Source: Streptomyces sp. TLI_146 (lineage in GTDB: Bacteria > Actinomycetota > Actinomycetes > Streptomycetales > Streptomycetaceae). From it: DNA of 64,000 bases. The notes under the pieces are model-generated. The model did no database searches and was not told the origin of the DNA. It was given only the letters and a program-made list of their open reading frames with translations. The position numbers and the translations under genes are program-made. The stretch is taken from contig NZ_PJMX01000001.1 of assembly GCF_002846415.1 (NCBI RefSeq), positions 496,001-560,000 on the forward strand, given 5' to 3'. Each line of letters starts with the position of its first letter. Position 1 is the first letter of the stretch. Below, one piece after another: positions 1 to 7,797 of this stretch.

Positions 1-150
1 CCCTCACCGACCTGCTCCTCACCCCGGGCCTCGACCTCGACGACGCCGCACGGCGAGTTCGCCCCCGACGGACGCTTCCGCCGCATCGAGGAGACCACCC
101 TCATGCTCGAAGGCGCCGACGCCGACCGGAACCTCGGCAGTGCCCGCTGA
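1..150 (+). pseudogene. C-terminal remnant of a small SnoaL/NTF2-like protein (tentative)
   Basis: The left edge carries the end of a reading frame closing at the TGA at 148-150. The last 30 or so codons read plausibly as protein (a segment like HGEFAPDGRFRRIEET), while upstream of about base 55 the protein-like signal lies in another frame (LTDLLLTPGLDLDD). That suggests a frameshift or decay. The style resembles the C-terminus of SnoaL/NTF2-like small proteins that often accompany FAD hydroxylases, but the identification is weak because most of the gene lies outside the window. Confidence 0.3.
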
Positions 151-251
151 GCCACCCCGCACACCTGACGCCACGCGGCCGCCGCTGCCGCGGTGCATCG
201 GCGCGCCGCCGTCACGGCGCATCACCCGAAATGTGAGAGGAAGTGGTTGTC

Positions 252-1724
252 GTGCTCGACGTGCTCATCGCCGGGGCCGGCCCGGTGGGGCTCTGGCTCG
301 CCGCGGAGTTGCGCCTGTACGGGGTGGAGGTGACCGTCGTGGAACGCCGGGCGGCACCGGACGGACGGTCGCGCGCGGTCGGCATGCAAGCCGGCACGCT
401 GGACACCTTTGCCACCCGCGGCCTCGCGGAACGGTTCATAGAACGCGGCACCCCAGTGCCGACCGGTCACTTCGGCGCGGCGACCACCCGGCTGGACTTC
501 TCCACCGTCGGGGCGGTACACCCCTTCATGCTGGCCCTCGGTCAGTCCGTCACCGAACAGCTCTTGGAGGAGCACGCGGTCGCCGTGGGCGCCCGGGTGC
601 TGCGCGGGCAGGAGGTCGTCTCGCTCACCCAGGGGCCGGACGCCGTCGAGACGGCGATCCGGGCCGATGGCACCCACCGGACCGTGCTGGCCCGGTGGGT
701 GGTGGGCTGCGACGGCACCCGCAGTGCGGTGCGCCAGGCGGCCGGCATCGACTTCCCCGGTCAGGACACCACCCTGACCGGGTGGCTCGCCGACGTCGAA
801 CTCGACGATCCGCCCACCGCGCCGCTCGCCGCCACCGGGCCGGCCGGTTCGTTCCTCGCGGCCCCGATCGGCGACGGCGTCCACCGACTGGCGGGCCTCT
901 CCACGGCCACCATGCACCACGGCACCGGCGATCCGCTGACCCTGGAGGAGGTGCGCGAGCAGACCCGCGCACTGCTGGGACGGGACCTGGGCATCCGCAA
1001 CCCCCGATGGCTCTCGCGCTACGGCAACGCCACCCGCCAGGCCGCGCGGTACCGGGCCGGACGGGTTCTGGTGGCCGGGGACGCGGCGCACATGTTCTTC
1101 CCGGCCGGTGGGCAGGGCATGAACCTCGGCATCCAGGACGCCACCAATCTGGGCTGGAAGCTGGCCGCCACCCTCCAGGGCCGGGCGCCCGACGGACTAC
1201 TCGACAGCTACGACACGGAGCGCCGGCCGGCCGCCCGCGCCGTCATCGACAACACCCGCGCGCAGCTCGCCCTGTTCGCGGCGGCGAGCCCGGAGCAGAT
1301 CGCGCTGCGCGAGGTCTGGTCCGCCGCGCTCACCGAACCGCGGACCAACCGCCAGTGGGCCCGCCGAATTGCCGGATTCGACGACCCGCTCCCCGTCGGC
1401 ACCACACCCTGCGGGCACCCGCTGAACGGCACCCGACTGGCCGGCCTCGCCCTGGACACGGCCGACGTACCCACCGCCCACTCGTTGATGCACCACGGCC
1501 GACCACTCCTGCTGGACCTCGACGGGACGCGGACACCGTGCCCCGCCGATGGCCTGGAGCAGCGGACGGGAACCGTCAACGCCGAGGAATCCCACCCGAT
1601 CTGGCGGGACGTCACCGCCGTTCTCATCCGGCCGGACGCCCGGATCGCCTGGGCCAGCACCGACACCGACGCTCAGCGCCGGGCCGCGGACTGCCTCACC
1701 GCCCTGCGCACCTGGTGCCGCTGA
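252..1724 (+). CDS. FAD-dependent aromatic/polyketide hydroxylase (class A monooxygenase)
   Basis: A 490-residue flavoprotein monooxygenase of the PHBH/PheA family, expected to use NAD(P)H and O2 to hydroxylate an aromatic substrate. Residues 8-13 are the dinucleotide-binding GAGPVG. The NAD(P)H/FAD motif GCDG sits at 152-155 and the second FAD motif GDAAH at 276-280, followed by PAGGQGMN. The C-terminal 110 or so residues fit the thioredoxin-like domain of polyketide hydroxylases of the PgaE/MtmOIV/RdmE type. GTG 252 was chosen over GTG 243 because the GAGAGG at 235-240 lies about 11 bases before it but only 2 before 243. No aromatic polyketide genes are adjacent, so its substrate is unknown; it looks like a stand-alone or orphan tailoring enzyme. 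Confidence 0.9.
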   Translation: MLDVLIAGAGPVGLWLAAELRLYGVEVTVVERRAAPDGRSRAVGMQAGTLDTFATRGLAERFIERGTPVPTGHFGAATTRLDFSTVGAVHPFMLALGQSVTEQLLEEHAVAVGARVLRGQEVVSLTQGPDAVETAIRADGTHRTVLARWVVGCDGTRSAVRQAAGIDFPGQDTTLTGWLADVELDDPPTAPLAATGPAGSFLAAPIGDGVHRLAGLSTATMHHGTGDPLTLEEVREQTRALLGRDLGIRNPRWLSRYGNATRQAARYRAGRVLVAGDAAHMFFPAGGQGMNLGIQDATNLGWKLAATLQGRAPDGLLDSYDTERRPAARAVIDNTRAQLALFAAASPEQIALREVWSAALTEPRTNRQWARRIAGFDDPLPVGTTPCGHPLNGTRLAGLALDTADVPTAHSLMHHGRPLLLDLDGTRTPCPADGLEQRTGTVNAEESHPIWRDVTAVLIRPDARIAWASTDTDAQRRAADCLTALRTWCR

Positions 1725-1824
1725 ACGCCTCGGGGTGAGCCCCCTGCCCCACTCCGTTGGCTCTCTCACGGATCAGGCTGGATCAGCGGGCTCCGCCCCC
1801 TGCCTCCGGGCGGGGATACCCTCA

Positions 1825-1874
1825 TCCGTACGTACGTGCATCGCAAGGCTCCGTACATACGTACATCGCAAGGC
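1825..1874. repeat. 25-bp tandem duplication rich in GTAC
   Basis: Bases 1825-1849 and 1850-1874 are two head-to-tail copies of a 25-base unit differing at two positions. Each begins TCCGTAC and ends ATCGCAAGGC. The first copy contains the self-complementary CGTACGTACG. A regulatory or recombination role is possible but not shown. Confidence 0.8.
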
Positions 1875-2157
1875 GGAGAAACTCCGGGCGCCGGGCCGAA
1901 CCCCGCGACGCTCGGCAGGCGCTTTCGAACGGGCCAAGGGGCTCGGCGGCAACTGCACGTTTCCCTTGGGGGTTCCCGGACTTGGGGAGAGCCAAATCCG
2001 AGGCCATGGCCCTCACTCCGGAACCGGCGACGTGCATGCCGTCGACAGCCACAGCAGCCCGGGCACCGCTCCTGAGTGCTGGTGTCGGCTGGTCTGCTGG
2101 GAGCGGAGATGGTGTGGGACGGCCGCCGCCCATTCGGGTGACGGCGGCCGTCGTGGC

Positions 2158-2197
2158 GCGCGAGGAACGAGGCTCCCCCCTCGTCGCTTCCTCGCGC
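2158..2197. terminator. Nested inverted repeat, possible terminator
   Basis: GCGCGAGGAA at 2158-2167 pairs with TTCCTCGCGC at 2188-2197. Inside the loop, CGAGG (2168-2172) pairs with CCTCG (2179-2183), giving an almost continuous stem. Another 8-bp stem, GGCCGCCG/CGGCGGCC, lies just upstream at 2121-2149. No T-run follows, as is common for Streptomyces terminators. Confidence 0.45.
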
Positions 2198-2457
2198 GGC
2201 TGTCCTCCACGGGCCCGACGGAAGCGGGAGTATCCGCCGTGTACTCGCCCGGAGGACGGCGGCTGGAGCTGTTGTCGTCGGCATCGCGGCTCCGGCCGAC
2301 CCTATTCGGCTGTACGGTGCCGGGTTGTCGTCCCGGCGCGAGGGCGGCCGCCGGCGTTCCGGGGCGTCATACCGCCCTCCGCGGCAGGATGATAAAACAC
2401 GTGCCGCATTGATCGGAACGGCCTCTGAACAGGCAGTTCTTGGGGTTAATGACAGGT

Positions 2458-2479
2458 GGGGACGCCCGGCCGGGCGTCC
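2458..2479. terminator. Perfect 22-bp palindrome, possible terminator for the 2702 gene
   Basis: GGGACGCCCGG is followed immediately by its exact reverse complement. As RNA it would fold into a GC-rich stem-loop on either strand. It lies downstream of the leftward kinase-like gene (stop at 2702). Confidence 0.5.
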
Positions 2480-2510
2480 CTCGCCGCGGTCCCCTTTTGT
2501 GCGCCATGCA

Positions 2511-2534
2511 GCTGTCTCCGTCGGCGGAGACAGC
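2511..2534. terminator. 10-bp stem, 4-base loop hairpin
   Basis: GCTGTCTCCG (2511-2520), loop TCGG, then CGGAGACAGC (2525-2534). This is a perfect tetraloop hairpin between convergent genes and is plausibly the terminator of the leftward gene ending at 2702. Confidence 0.55.
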
Positions 2535-2701
2535 CTTACAACACGGACGTCGCCCTTCTGATCGCCAACCAACCCGCACGGTCATAAGGCCGCACGTCAG
2601 AAGAAGGGACAGCCACCGGGGGCGGCAGTCATATCAGGGCGCGGCGGTCTGTTCAGCTTTGGCCTGGGCCTGGGCGAGGCGGGAGGACTGCGCGTCGCTG
2701 C

Positions 2702-3559
2702 CTACGGCGCGGCGGCATCCCGGCTGTGTTCGCCTGTCTCGCCGGCGGCGATGTCGGCGCAGTAGTCGGCGAAGGCGCGGGCGGCGGTCACGGTGCGTTC
2801 GAGGCCGGTGGTGCCGTATGCCTGCCAGTCCTCCCAGGAGCGTGCTTCGGCCTCGGCGAGGACGCGCAGGCCGTGGCGGGGTGCCGTGGCGTAGGCGGGG
2901 ATGTGCAGGGCACGGGCGTGGGCCTGTTCGGGGGTGTGGTGGCCGTCCAGGACGAGGCGCAGGGCCCAGATGGCGGCGTCGGCCCAGGCGGGGCCGCGTG
3001 CGGCCCAGGCCCAGTCGATGAGCCATGCCCGGCCGGGGGCGATCATGACGTTGGTGGCGGTCGGGTCGGTGTGCAGGAGCCGGTCTCCGGTGAGCAGGTC
3101 CTGGTCGTCGGGGTCGCAGTAGGGACCCCAGCGGTCCCAGGCGGTCATGAGGGGGATCTCAGGGGCGGGGCGGGTGGCGAGGTCGCTCAGAAGGGCCGCG
3201 GTGGGTGCGAGGTGGGCGGAGCCGGGGTGGAAGTCTGCCCACGGGCTCGCGGTGAGGCCCTCGAAGGCCAGCAGGTGCCAGCCGCCGACACGGGCCTGCC
3301 ACAGCAGGCGGGGTGCGTAGGGCGGCAGGTGGGGGTTGATGGCGGCTTCGCGGTCGAGTTCGCCGGCGCGCTCGTGATCCTGCGGCAGGCCCTTGATGAA
3401 GACGCGTTCGCCGCCGTGGGGCGGGGTAAGGAGGGCGGCGACACCGCTGCTGTCACCGCACTCCATATCCGCGACCACGCAGCCCTTGCCGGTCCGCTCA
3501 GTGATGGCCGCCCGAGCAGGTTCTGGGAGCTGGGCCAGGGGGCGATGGGCGACGCGCAC
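2702..3559 (-). CDS. Aminoglycoside-phosphotransferase-fold kinase-like protein
   Basis: A 285-residue protein with the APH/choline-kinase fold. Visible parts are an N-lobe lysine in VFIKG (K56), the catalytic-loop signature HTDPTATN (H163, D165, N170) and the metal-binding aspartate in LIDWAW (D182). These residues are intact, so phosphotransfer to a small molecule is plausible. Streptomyces carry many uncharacterised members, often near XRE regulators. It starts at GTG 3559, four bases after the stop of a short proline-rich ORF, which suggests coupled translation. No resistance substrate can be inferred. Confidence 0.8.
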   Translation of the reverse strand: MRVAHRPLAQLPEPARAAITERTGKGCVVADMECGDSSGVAALLTPPHGGERVFIKGLPQDHERAGELDREAAINPHLPPYAPRLLWQARVGGWHLLAFEGLTASPWADFHPGSAHLAPTAALLSDLATRPAPEIPLMTAWDRWGPYCDPDDQDLLTGDRLLHTDPTATNVMIAPGRAWLIDWAWAARGPAWADAAIWALRLVLDGHHTPEQAHARALHIPAYATAPRHGLRVLAEAEARSWEDWQAYGTTGLERTVTAARAFADYCADIAAGETGEHSRDAAAP

Positions 3560-3562
3560 GCC

Positions 3563-3691
3563 TCAGCCCCCGGTCAGGGGCGGGTTCGGCGGGAACGGCG
3601 GATTCTTGTCCGGCCCGGGACCGCTGGGCGGGCGGCCCGGCGGCGGCTGGGACGGCGGACGGGCCGGGGGCTTGCGCGCGGTCAACAGCAT
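3563..3691 (-). CDS. Short proline-rich protein coupled to the kinase-like gene
   Basis: A 42-codon frame from ATG 3691 to the TGA at 3563-3565, ending just before the kinase-like start. The product is almost entirely Pro, Gly, Arg and Ser (for example PPSQPPPGRPPSGPG), with no hydrophobic core, and ends LTGG. It is probably disordered. No clear ribosome-binding site lies before the ATG, so it could be a translated leader rather than a functional protein. No family recognised. Confidence 0.4.
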   Translation of the reverse strand: MLLTARKPPARPPSQPPPGRPPSGPGPDKNPPFPPNPPLTGG

Positions 3692-4152
3692 CCGCCAAAT
3701 CTAGCGGCACCACGCCAACGGGACGCCCATGTGGTCAACTTGCGATGCCGGCACCCGGGTTGCGGCCAGGCCAGTGCGCGGCGGGCAGCCTGTCGCCTTC
3801 CCAGAGCTGACCCGCAGGTCGTGAAGCTGGCCGACGCGCTGCGCCTCCCCCTCCACTGTGCCGCCGGCCAGGCGCGGTCCTGCCCACTCGGCGGGCCGAC
3901 CGTGACAGCAGCCGGTCGTGGCGCCGGTTCACCGCGCACGGACCAGCTCGTCGCGCCGACCGGAACAACCCGAAAGGTGGTGTGCGCGCTCCGCGCAGCG
4001 GGTCCGAGGTCCACAGCCCCGGCCGACGCGCCCGACTGTCGCCGCCCGACCCGTCAACTCCGTTCTCTGGATTGCACGTTGACCAGCCGTCGCCCCACGA
4101 TTTCAAGTCGTTCACGCGAGAATCACTTGATCTTCACATGGTCTGTGCAATA
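3692..4152. other. Non-coding stretch with a possible regulator remnant
   Basis: No complete gene is supported. Around 3815-3855 on the + strand a short frame reads VVKLADALRLPLH, which resembles the end of a Streptomyces XRE-type DNA-binding domain. XRE genes are common partners of the APH-like family next door, so this may be a decayed neighbour. The remainder shows nothing recognisable. Confidence 0.4.
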
Positions 4153-4167
4153 TCACATGTCATGTGA
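4153..4167. promoter_or_regulatory. TCACATG-T-CATGTGA operator-like palindrome
   Basis: A perfect 7-bp inverted repeat around one central base, about 48 bases before the start of the secreted-protein gene at 4215. A partial copy, TTCACATGG, lies about 20 bases upstream at about 4133. Position and symmetry suggest a transcription-factor site in this promoter. Confidence 0.5.
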
Positions 4168-4214
4168 GCCACTCGGGATCCGCCCGACGGCCCCTCCTTA
4201 CAAGGAGATCCACC

Positions 4215-4667
4215 ATGAAGCGTTCGATGTTCCTCACTGCCACGGTCGCGAGCCTGAGCCTCGCCGCCCTCACCCCGGCCATCGCCGTCGCCGCCCCCGC
4301 GAGCACCCCCGAGACCGTGGTCTCCTGTGGCAACTCCGGCCTCCAGTCCGGCCTTTCGACCCGCCTGTGCGCCGAAGTCACCGGCAACACCGTCGTGTTC
4401 TTCGGCAAGGTCGGCCTCGCCGGCCCGCCCTCCCCGGGCAGCCCGGCCCCCACACCGAAGGAACTCATCACCACCTTCACCGCCATTGCCGACGGCGCTC
4501 CGCTGCCGAAGGTCACCAAGGACGCCCTTTTCAACAACACCAACCTGGACGTCCAGGGCCTGAGCGCCAATGTGGCCTGCGGCTCCACCATCCACGCCAC
4601 CTTCGGTGTCGCCAGCTACCCCTGGACGGCGCGTCCGGTGACCCACGAAGTGACCGTCGCCTGCTGA
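4215..4667 (+). CDS. Small secreted four-cysteine protein
   Basis: A 150-residue protein starting at ATG 4215 behind a strong AAGGAG (4202-4207). It has a classic Sec signal peptide (MKRSM, hydrophobic core, AVAA processing region near residues 24-28). The mature part has exactly four cysteines (in VSCG, RLCAE, VACG and VAC at the C-terminus), suggesting two disulfides, and a Pro-rich loop GPPSPGSPAP. The family is not recognised; function is unknown. It stands alone with its own operator-like palindrome upstream. Confidence 0.8.
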   Translation: MKRSMFLTATVASLSLAALTPAIAVAAPASTPETVVSCGNSGLQSGLSTRLCAEVTGNTVVFFGKVGLAGPPSPGSPAPTPKELITTFTAIADGAPLPKVTKDALFNNTNLDVQGLSANVACGSTIHATFGVASYPWTARPVTHEVTVAC

Positions 4668-4702
4668 CCCGCTCCCCGTGTGCGCCTGGGCCGACAGGGA
4701 GC

Positions 4703-4860
4703 GATCGACGCAGCATCCTTCGCGAATCGCTTGCGCGCGTGGAGGCCCGGCTTCGACCCGAGGTGGTGAATCACGAGGTCGGCAGCCGATTTCGACACCC
4801 CGAACAGCGGGGCCAGCTGTCGCAGCGTGAGGTCGGCCGCCACATACGCACGGCCGGACC
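4703..4860 (-). pseudogene. IS5-family transposase remnant (N-terminal helix-turn-helix)
   Basis: Read leftward, this stretch gives YVAADLTLRQLAPLFGVSKS and continues AADLVIHHLG with RKRFAKD. This matches the DNA-binding N-terminus of Streptomyces IS5-family transposases (Tnp_4-type HTH plus the RKRF.KD segment that precedes the DDE domain). The catalytic domain is missing on both sides, so only a fragment of about 50 codons survives. Confidence 0.7.
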
Positions 4861-4905
4861 GGTTCCCCTCCCCACCGGTCCGGCCGGGTCCTCGGCGACG
4901 GGACC

Positions 4906-5256
4906 CGGGCCCAACTGGTCCGGGTCCTGGGCAACTTGCTTGGACAACGCCCAGCGTCATGCCGTCACCGCGGTCGCCGTGCGGCTCCGCGCCGCAGGCG
5001 GCCAGGCCGTCCTCACCTTCACCGATGACGGCTGCGGGGTGCCGGACGCCGAGCCCGAGCGCGTCTTCGAGCGGTTGGTGCGGCCCAAGGCGCCCGCAGC
5101 CGGGACGAGGGCGGTGCCGGGGCTCGGACCGGCCGCGCCCGCGACGTCGTGGAGCGGCACGGCGGCACGCTGACGGTGACCGCCGCGAGGGACGCGGGCG
5201 CGGCGTTCGAGACCCGGCTGCCGTTAGCGCCGCCGGTTGTCAGCGATGGATCGTGA
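4906..5256 (+). pseudogene. Frameshifted sensor histidine kinase C-terminus (HATPase)
   Basis: The ATP-binding domain of a histidine kinase can be pieced together from several frames: LVRVLGNLL, then (plus one base) DNAQRHAV as N box, TDDGCGVPDA as G1 box, RVFERLVR as F box, then another frame EGGAGLG as G2 box and DVVERHGGTLTV to the end. At least two frameshifts break it, and everything before the N box is missing. It abuts the IS5 remnant and overlaps the end of the gene on the other strand by a few bases. Confidence 0.75.
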
Positions 5257-5698
5257 GGCAGGCCACGTCACGACCTTCTATGGAGCCGCAGACCTTGTTG
5301 TTCTGGTTCATGTAGACGTAGTAGTCGAAGCGCCAGGCTCCGCCCTTGCCGAGCCAGGGCCCGTAGTGGGTCTGTCCGTCCCACGTACTGGAAATCACAC
5401 CTCGGCCCGTGAAGTTGCCCTTTTCGTTGGTGACGACCGCGTAATTCACGTAGAGACCGCTGCCATTGACGTAGAGACAGGTGGTGCCGTGGCATCCGGT
5501 CGCACTGAAGGCGCCCGTACTCGCGTCACGGTTGACGGTGACGGTCGTACCGGCGTTGCCCGCCGTCACCTTGACCACGGCCGCGGCCGGAGCCGGTGCC
5601 GGGGAGGTTCCGGTGGCGGCGTTGGCCATGGTGGGGGTGAGGGCGGCGCCGACGAGGAAGGCGCCCAGAACGGCCGTGCGCGGCAAGGCTAAACGCAT
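5240..5698 (-). CDS. Small secreted protein with four cysteines
   Basis: ATG 5698 lies behind AAAGGAG on the minus strand and gives a 152-residue product. A Sec signal (MRLALPRTAVLGAFLVGAA) ends near ANAA, followed by an Ala/Pro linker. The mature part is Gly-, Asn- and aromatic-rich (YVNGSGLYVNYA, WRFDYYVYMNQN) with cysteines in GCHGTTC and near the C-terminus in VCG and VACL. The composition suggests a compact beta-rich extracellular domain. The family was not identified. Confidence 0.8.
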   Translation of the reverse strand: MRLALPRTAVLGAFLVGAALTPTMANAATGTSPAPAPAAAVVKVTAGNAGTTVTVNRDASTGAFSATGCHGTTCLYVNGSGLYVNYAVVTNEKGNFTGRGVISSTWDGQTHYGPWLGKGGAWRFDYYVYMNQNNKVCGSIEGRDVACLTIHR

Positions 5699-5924
5699 GT
5701 CTGACTCCTTTGTTGAAGGCTGCTGTGCCACCGGGTCGGCTCTTGGAATGGCCCGGTTCAAGGAGTGTGCATGGTGAGGTGGCGGTGGGTCTTTGGCTGA
5801 CAGTGCACGGTTCTTTGGGATTCAGCGCAATCGGATTCGTCTGTTCCAGTCGGCTCCAGTTCGGGTCGCCCCAGGTTCAGGTTCTGGTCGGTTCAGGAGC
5901 CGGTCGGTTCAGGAGCCGGTCGGT
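5699..5924. repeat. Intergenic region with a four-copy 16-bp tandem repeat
   Basis: Bases 5874-5937 are four head-to-tail copies of the 16-mer GGTTCAGGAGCCGGTC: copies two and three are identical, copy one has three substitutions and copy four has one. The last copy overlaps the end of the DinB-like remnant on the minus strand. Nothing else is seen in this stretch. Confidence 0.8.
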
Positions 5925-6137
5925 TCAGGGGCCGGTCGTCCCGCCGATCTGTTCCCTGATCGGATCGGCGCGGCCACGGTTCCGGGCGTACTCCTCGATC
6001 ATGTGGATGAGGATCCGGCGCAGGGACACGCTTGGCTCACCCAAGACCGCCGCGTTCTGCGCCGAGAGGGTGCCCGGCTCGTCCAGCGTGGCGTCGGCGA
6101 TGAGTTGACGGCTGAGGGCGACCTCGCCACGCGCCAC
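5925..6137 (-). pseudogene. DinB/DUF664-family C-terminal remnant
   Basis: The last 50 or so codons read [19 protein letters not shown] followed by [14 protein letters not shown]. This closely matches the C-terminal helix of actinobacterial DUF664/DinB-like proteins (typically ...[25 protein letters not shown]). The rest of the roughly 170-residue domain is absent; sequence from 6138 to 6325 shows only broken frames. Confidence 0.6.
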
Positions 6138-6325
6138 CGGGTCAGTGCGTCGTCCTTGATCCCCTGGCCGGACGCGAGGGCGAACCAGGGTCCCCTTCCT
6201 TGCCCAACGGGAACTTCATGCCCTTCACCTTCGCACGCACCACTGACAACGCACGGTTCCCGGCGACGCGGAAACGCGAGGCCCCCGGCCGACGCCCGTA
6301 CCAACCCACGTAACCGAGCTGGTCG

Positions 6326-7312
6326 CTAGCGAGGGGCCGGGCCCTCACCAGACTCCGGCGTCCGTGCCCGGAGCTCGCTCGGCGTGAGGCCATAGGCGCC
6401 TCGGAACGCCCGGCTGAAGTCGGCGGGCCGGTGGAAGCCCCACCGGGCGGCGGTCTCGCCGATCGTGCGGTGCCGCAGTCTCGGGTCGGCCAGGTCCCTG
6501 CGGCAGCGTTCCAGGCGGCGGCGCCGGATCGTGGCGGCGACGCTCTCCCCCGAGGGTTGGAAGAGCAGGTGCAGTGAGCGCAGCGAGATGTGGTGCTGGG
6601 CGGCGACCACGGCCGGGGTCAGACCGGGGTCGGCAAGGTTGCGGTCGATGAAGGCCGTGATGCGCGCCGCCAGTACTTCTCGGCGGGTCTCGGGCGAGAG
6701 CCGCCGTGTGGCGTCGACGCGCTGGGCGAGAAAGGCGGAGGCGAGGTCCAGAGTGACGGTTCCCAGGGTGTTCAGGTCCTGGGGCCGGCAGGCGCTGGCC
6801 TGACCGAGGACCTCGGTGAGGAAGGCGGCGAGGATGGCGCCCATGCCACGGGTCGCGGGCATGCGCTGGGCGACGAGACGGTCGATCCGGTCGGCCGGGA
6901 GAGAGAGGGCCGAGCGCGGCAGATGGACGATGATTGCTTCGGCGTGGTCTCCGCAGACGCCGCCGTCGAACGGCTGCGAGGTGTCCCAGAGCAGCAGGTC
7001 TCCCGCCCGGGCGGCGGTGTCGTTGCGGCGCTGCGAGAGCCACATGGGGTCGCCCTTGATCAAGGTGAGTTCATAAACCTCGGGGTCGGACTGGCGGATG
7101 AGCGACCGGGTACGCAGAGATCGGATCGGCGCGAAGTGCATCGCCGTCACCTTGACGAGGCCCAGGTCCGCTGTCTCGGCCCCGGCCTGGAACGCGGCGG
7201 CGTGATCGCTGGTGATGATGGTGCGGGCGACGTCCTGCCAGACCAGGTCGCACCACCAGTCGAATCGTTCCGCTGCCGGTATCGGGTCCGTGGACACGCT
7301 GGCGACCGGCAT
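6326..7312 (-). CDS. AraC-family transcriptional regulator
   Basis: A 328-residue AraC/XylS-type regulator. The N-terminal part (about 1-210) matches the AraC-binding-like domain of the NimR/FeaR type, with RFDWWCDLVW and the beta-rich segment LLLWDTSQPF. The C-terminal 110 residues hold two helix-turn-helix units, with the conserved GFHRPADFSRAFRGAYGLTP. The frame is open further upstream but that part is an unrelated ankyrin remnant; ATG 7312 has GGGAGAG just before it and begins where the homology begins. No target operon is adjacent. Confidence 0.88.
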   Translation of the reverse strand: MPVASVSTDPIPAAERFDWWCDLVWQDVARTIITSDHAAAFQAGAETADLGLVKVTAMHFAPIRSLRTRSLIRQSDPEVYELTLIKGDPMWLSQRRNDTAARAGDLLLWDTSQPFDGGVCGDHAEAIIVHLPRSALSLPADRIDRLVAQRMPATRGMGAILAAFLTEVLGQASACRPQDLNTLGTVTLDLASAFLAQRVDATRRLSPETRREVLAARITAFIDRNLADPGLTPAVVAAQHHISLRSLHLLFQPSGESVAATIRRRRLERCRRDLADPRLRHRTIGETAARWGFHRPADFSRAFRGAYGLTPSELRARTPESGEGPAPR

Positions 7313-7549
7313 GGACTCTCCCGTGGTCAGCGGGACGGACGGGCGCGCGACCCCCGGCGTTCCCGCTGCCGTCCGAGGGCGGTGAAGGTGTGTCCCAGTG
7401 GGGTGGAGCGGCCCGTTGGGGGCAACGGTAGTGGACCGGGCCTCGCGCATTGGATCCCGTTTTCCGCCAGCTCTGGACGCGTGGCAGGACGCGTGAAAGC
7501 CCTGTGGGCGAGGCCGGGCGGGGGGCCGCGTCAGGTCCGCTGTTCGGCC

Positions 7550-7771
7550 GACCGGGCCCCAGTCCCCGCAGCGATCGCGCCATTGATCGTGTCCCGAGCG
7601 GACCGCCGCGTCGAGCGGGGTCGGTTCGTCGTAGCCGACCCAGCCGAGGTCGCCGCGTCGCTCCAGGAGGTAGGCGGCGGTGGGCCGGCTACCGCCATGG
7701 CAGGCGCACCAGAGGGCCTCGGAGACTTCGGCGGGGGGCACGGGTGTGGCGTCGGGGGTGAAGTGGGACAC
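7550..7771 (-). pseudogene. Ankyrin-repeat protein remnant
   Basis: Codons from ATG 7771 read EVSEALWCACHGGSRPTAAY, then LLERRGDLGWVGYDEPTPLD, typical of one ankyrin repeat in Streptomyces ankyrin proteins. The similarity stops after about 65 residues and the frame then runs without family signal into the AraC gene. The 7313-7549 gap holds no gene. Confidence 0.6.
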
Positions 7772-7797
7772 GCGGCGGCTATACCACTGCTGGGTGC

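Larger units (their letters stand above)
1725..2701. other. Long non-coding stretch with several hairpins
   Basis: No reading frame here has convincing codon use or family resemblance. The stretch holds a near-perfect 25-base tandem duplication at 1825-1874 and inverted repeats at 2121-2149, 2158-2197, 2458-2479 and 2511-2534, listed separately. It lies between two convergent genes, the hydroxylase ending at 1724 and the kinase-like gene ending at 2702, so some of the hairpins may be transcription terminators. Confidence 0.6.

Noticed and set aside
252..1724. Linking the FAD hydroxylase at the left edge to the polyketide cluster
   Set aside because: It lies about 27 kb away across many unrelated genes and remnants and is of the aromatic-substrate type, while the cluster predicts a linear chain.
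2640..5173. An 815-codon + strand frame spanning 2726-5173
   Set aside because: It is antisense to the kinase-like gene, then runs through non-coding DNA and remnants; no single protein fits it.
4906..5256. A functional histidine kinase gene
   Set aside because: The HATPase boxes are split across frames and the sensor and dimerisation parts are missing.
5874..5937. Possible CRISPR array or iteron origin
   Set aside because: Head-to-tail 16-mers without spacers; no replication gene or AT-rich unwinding region nearby.
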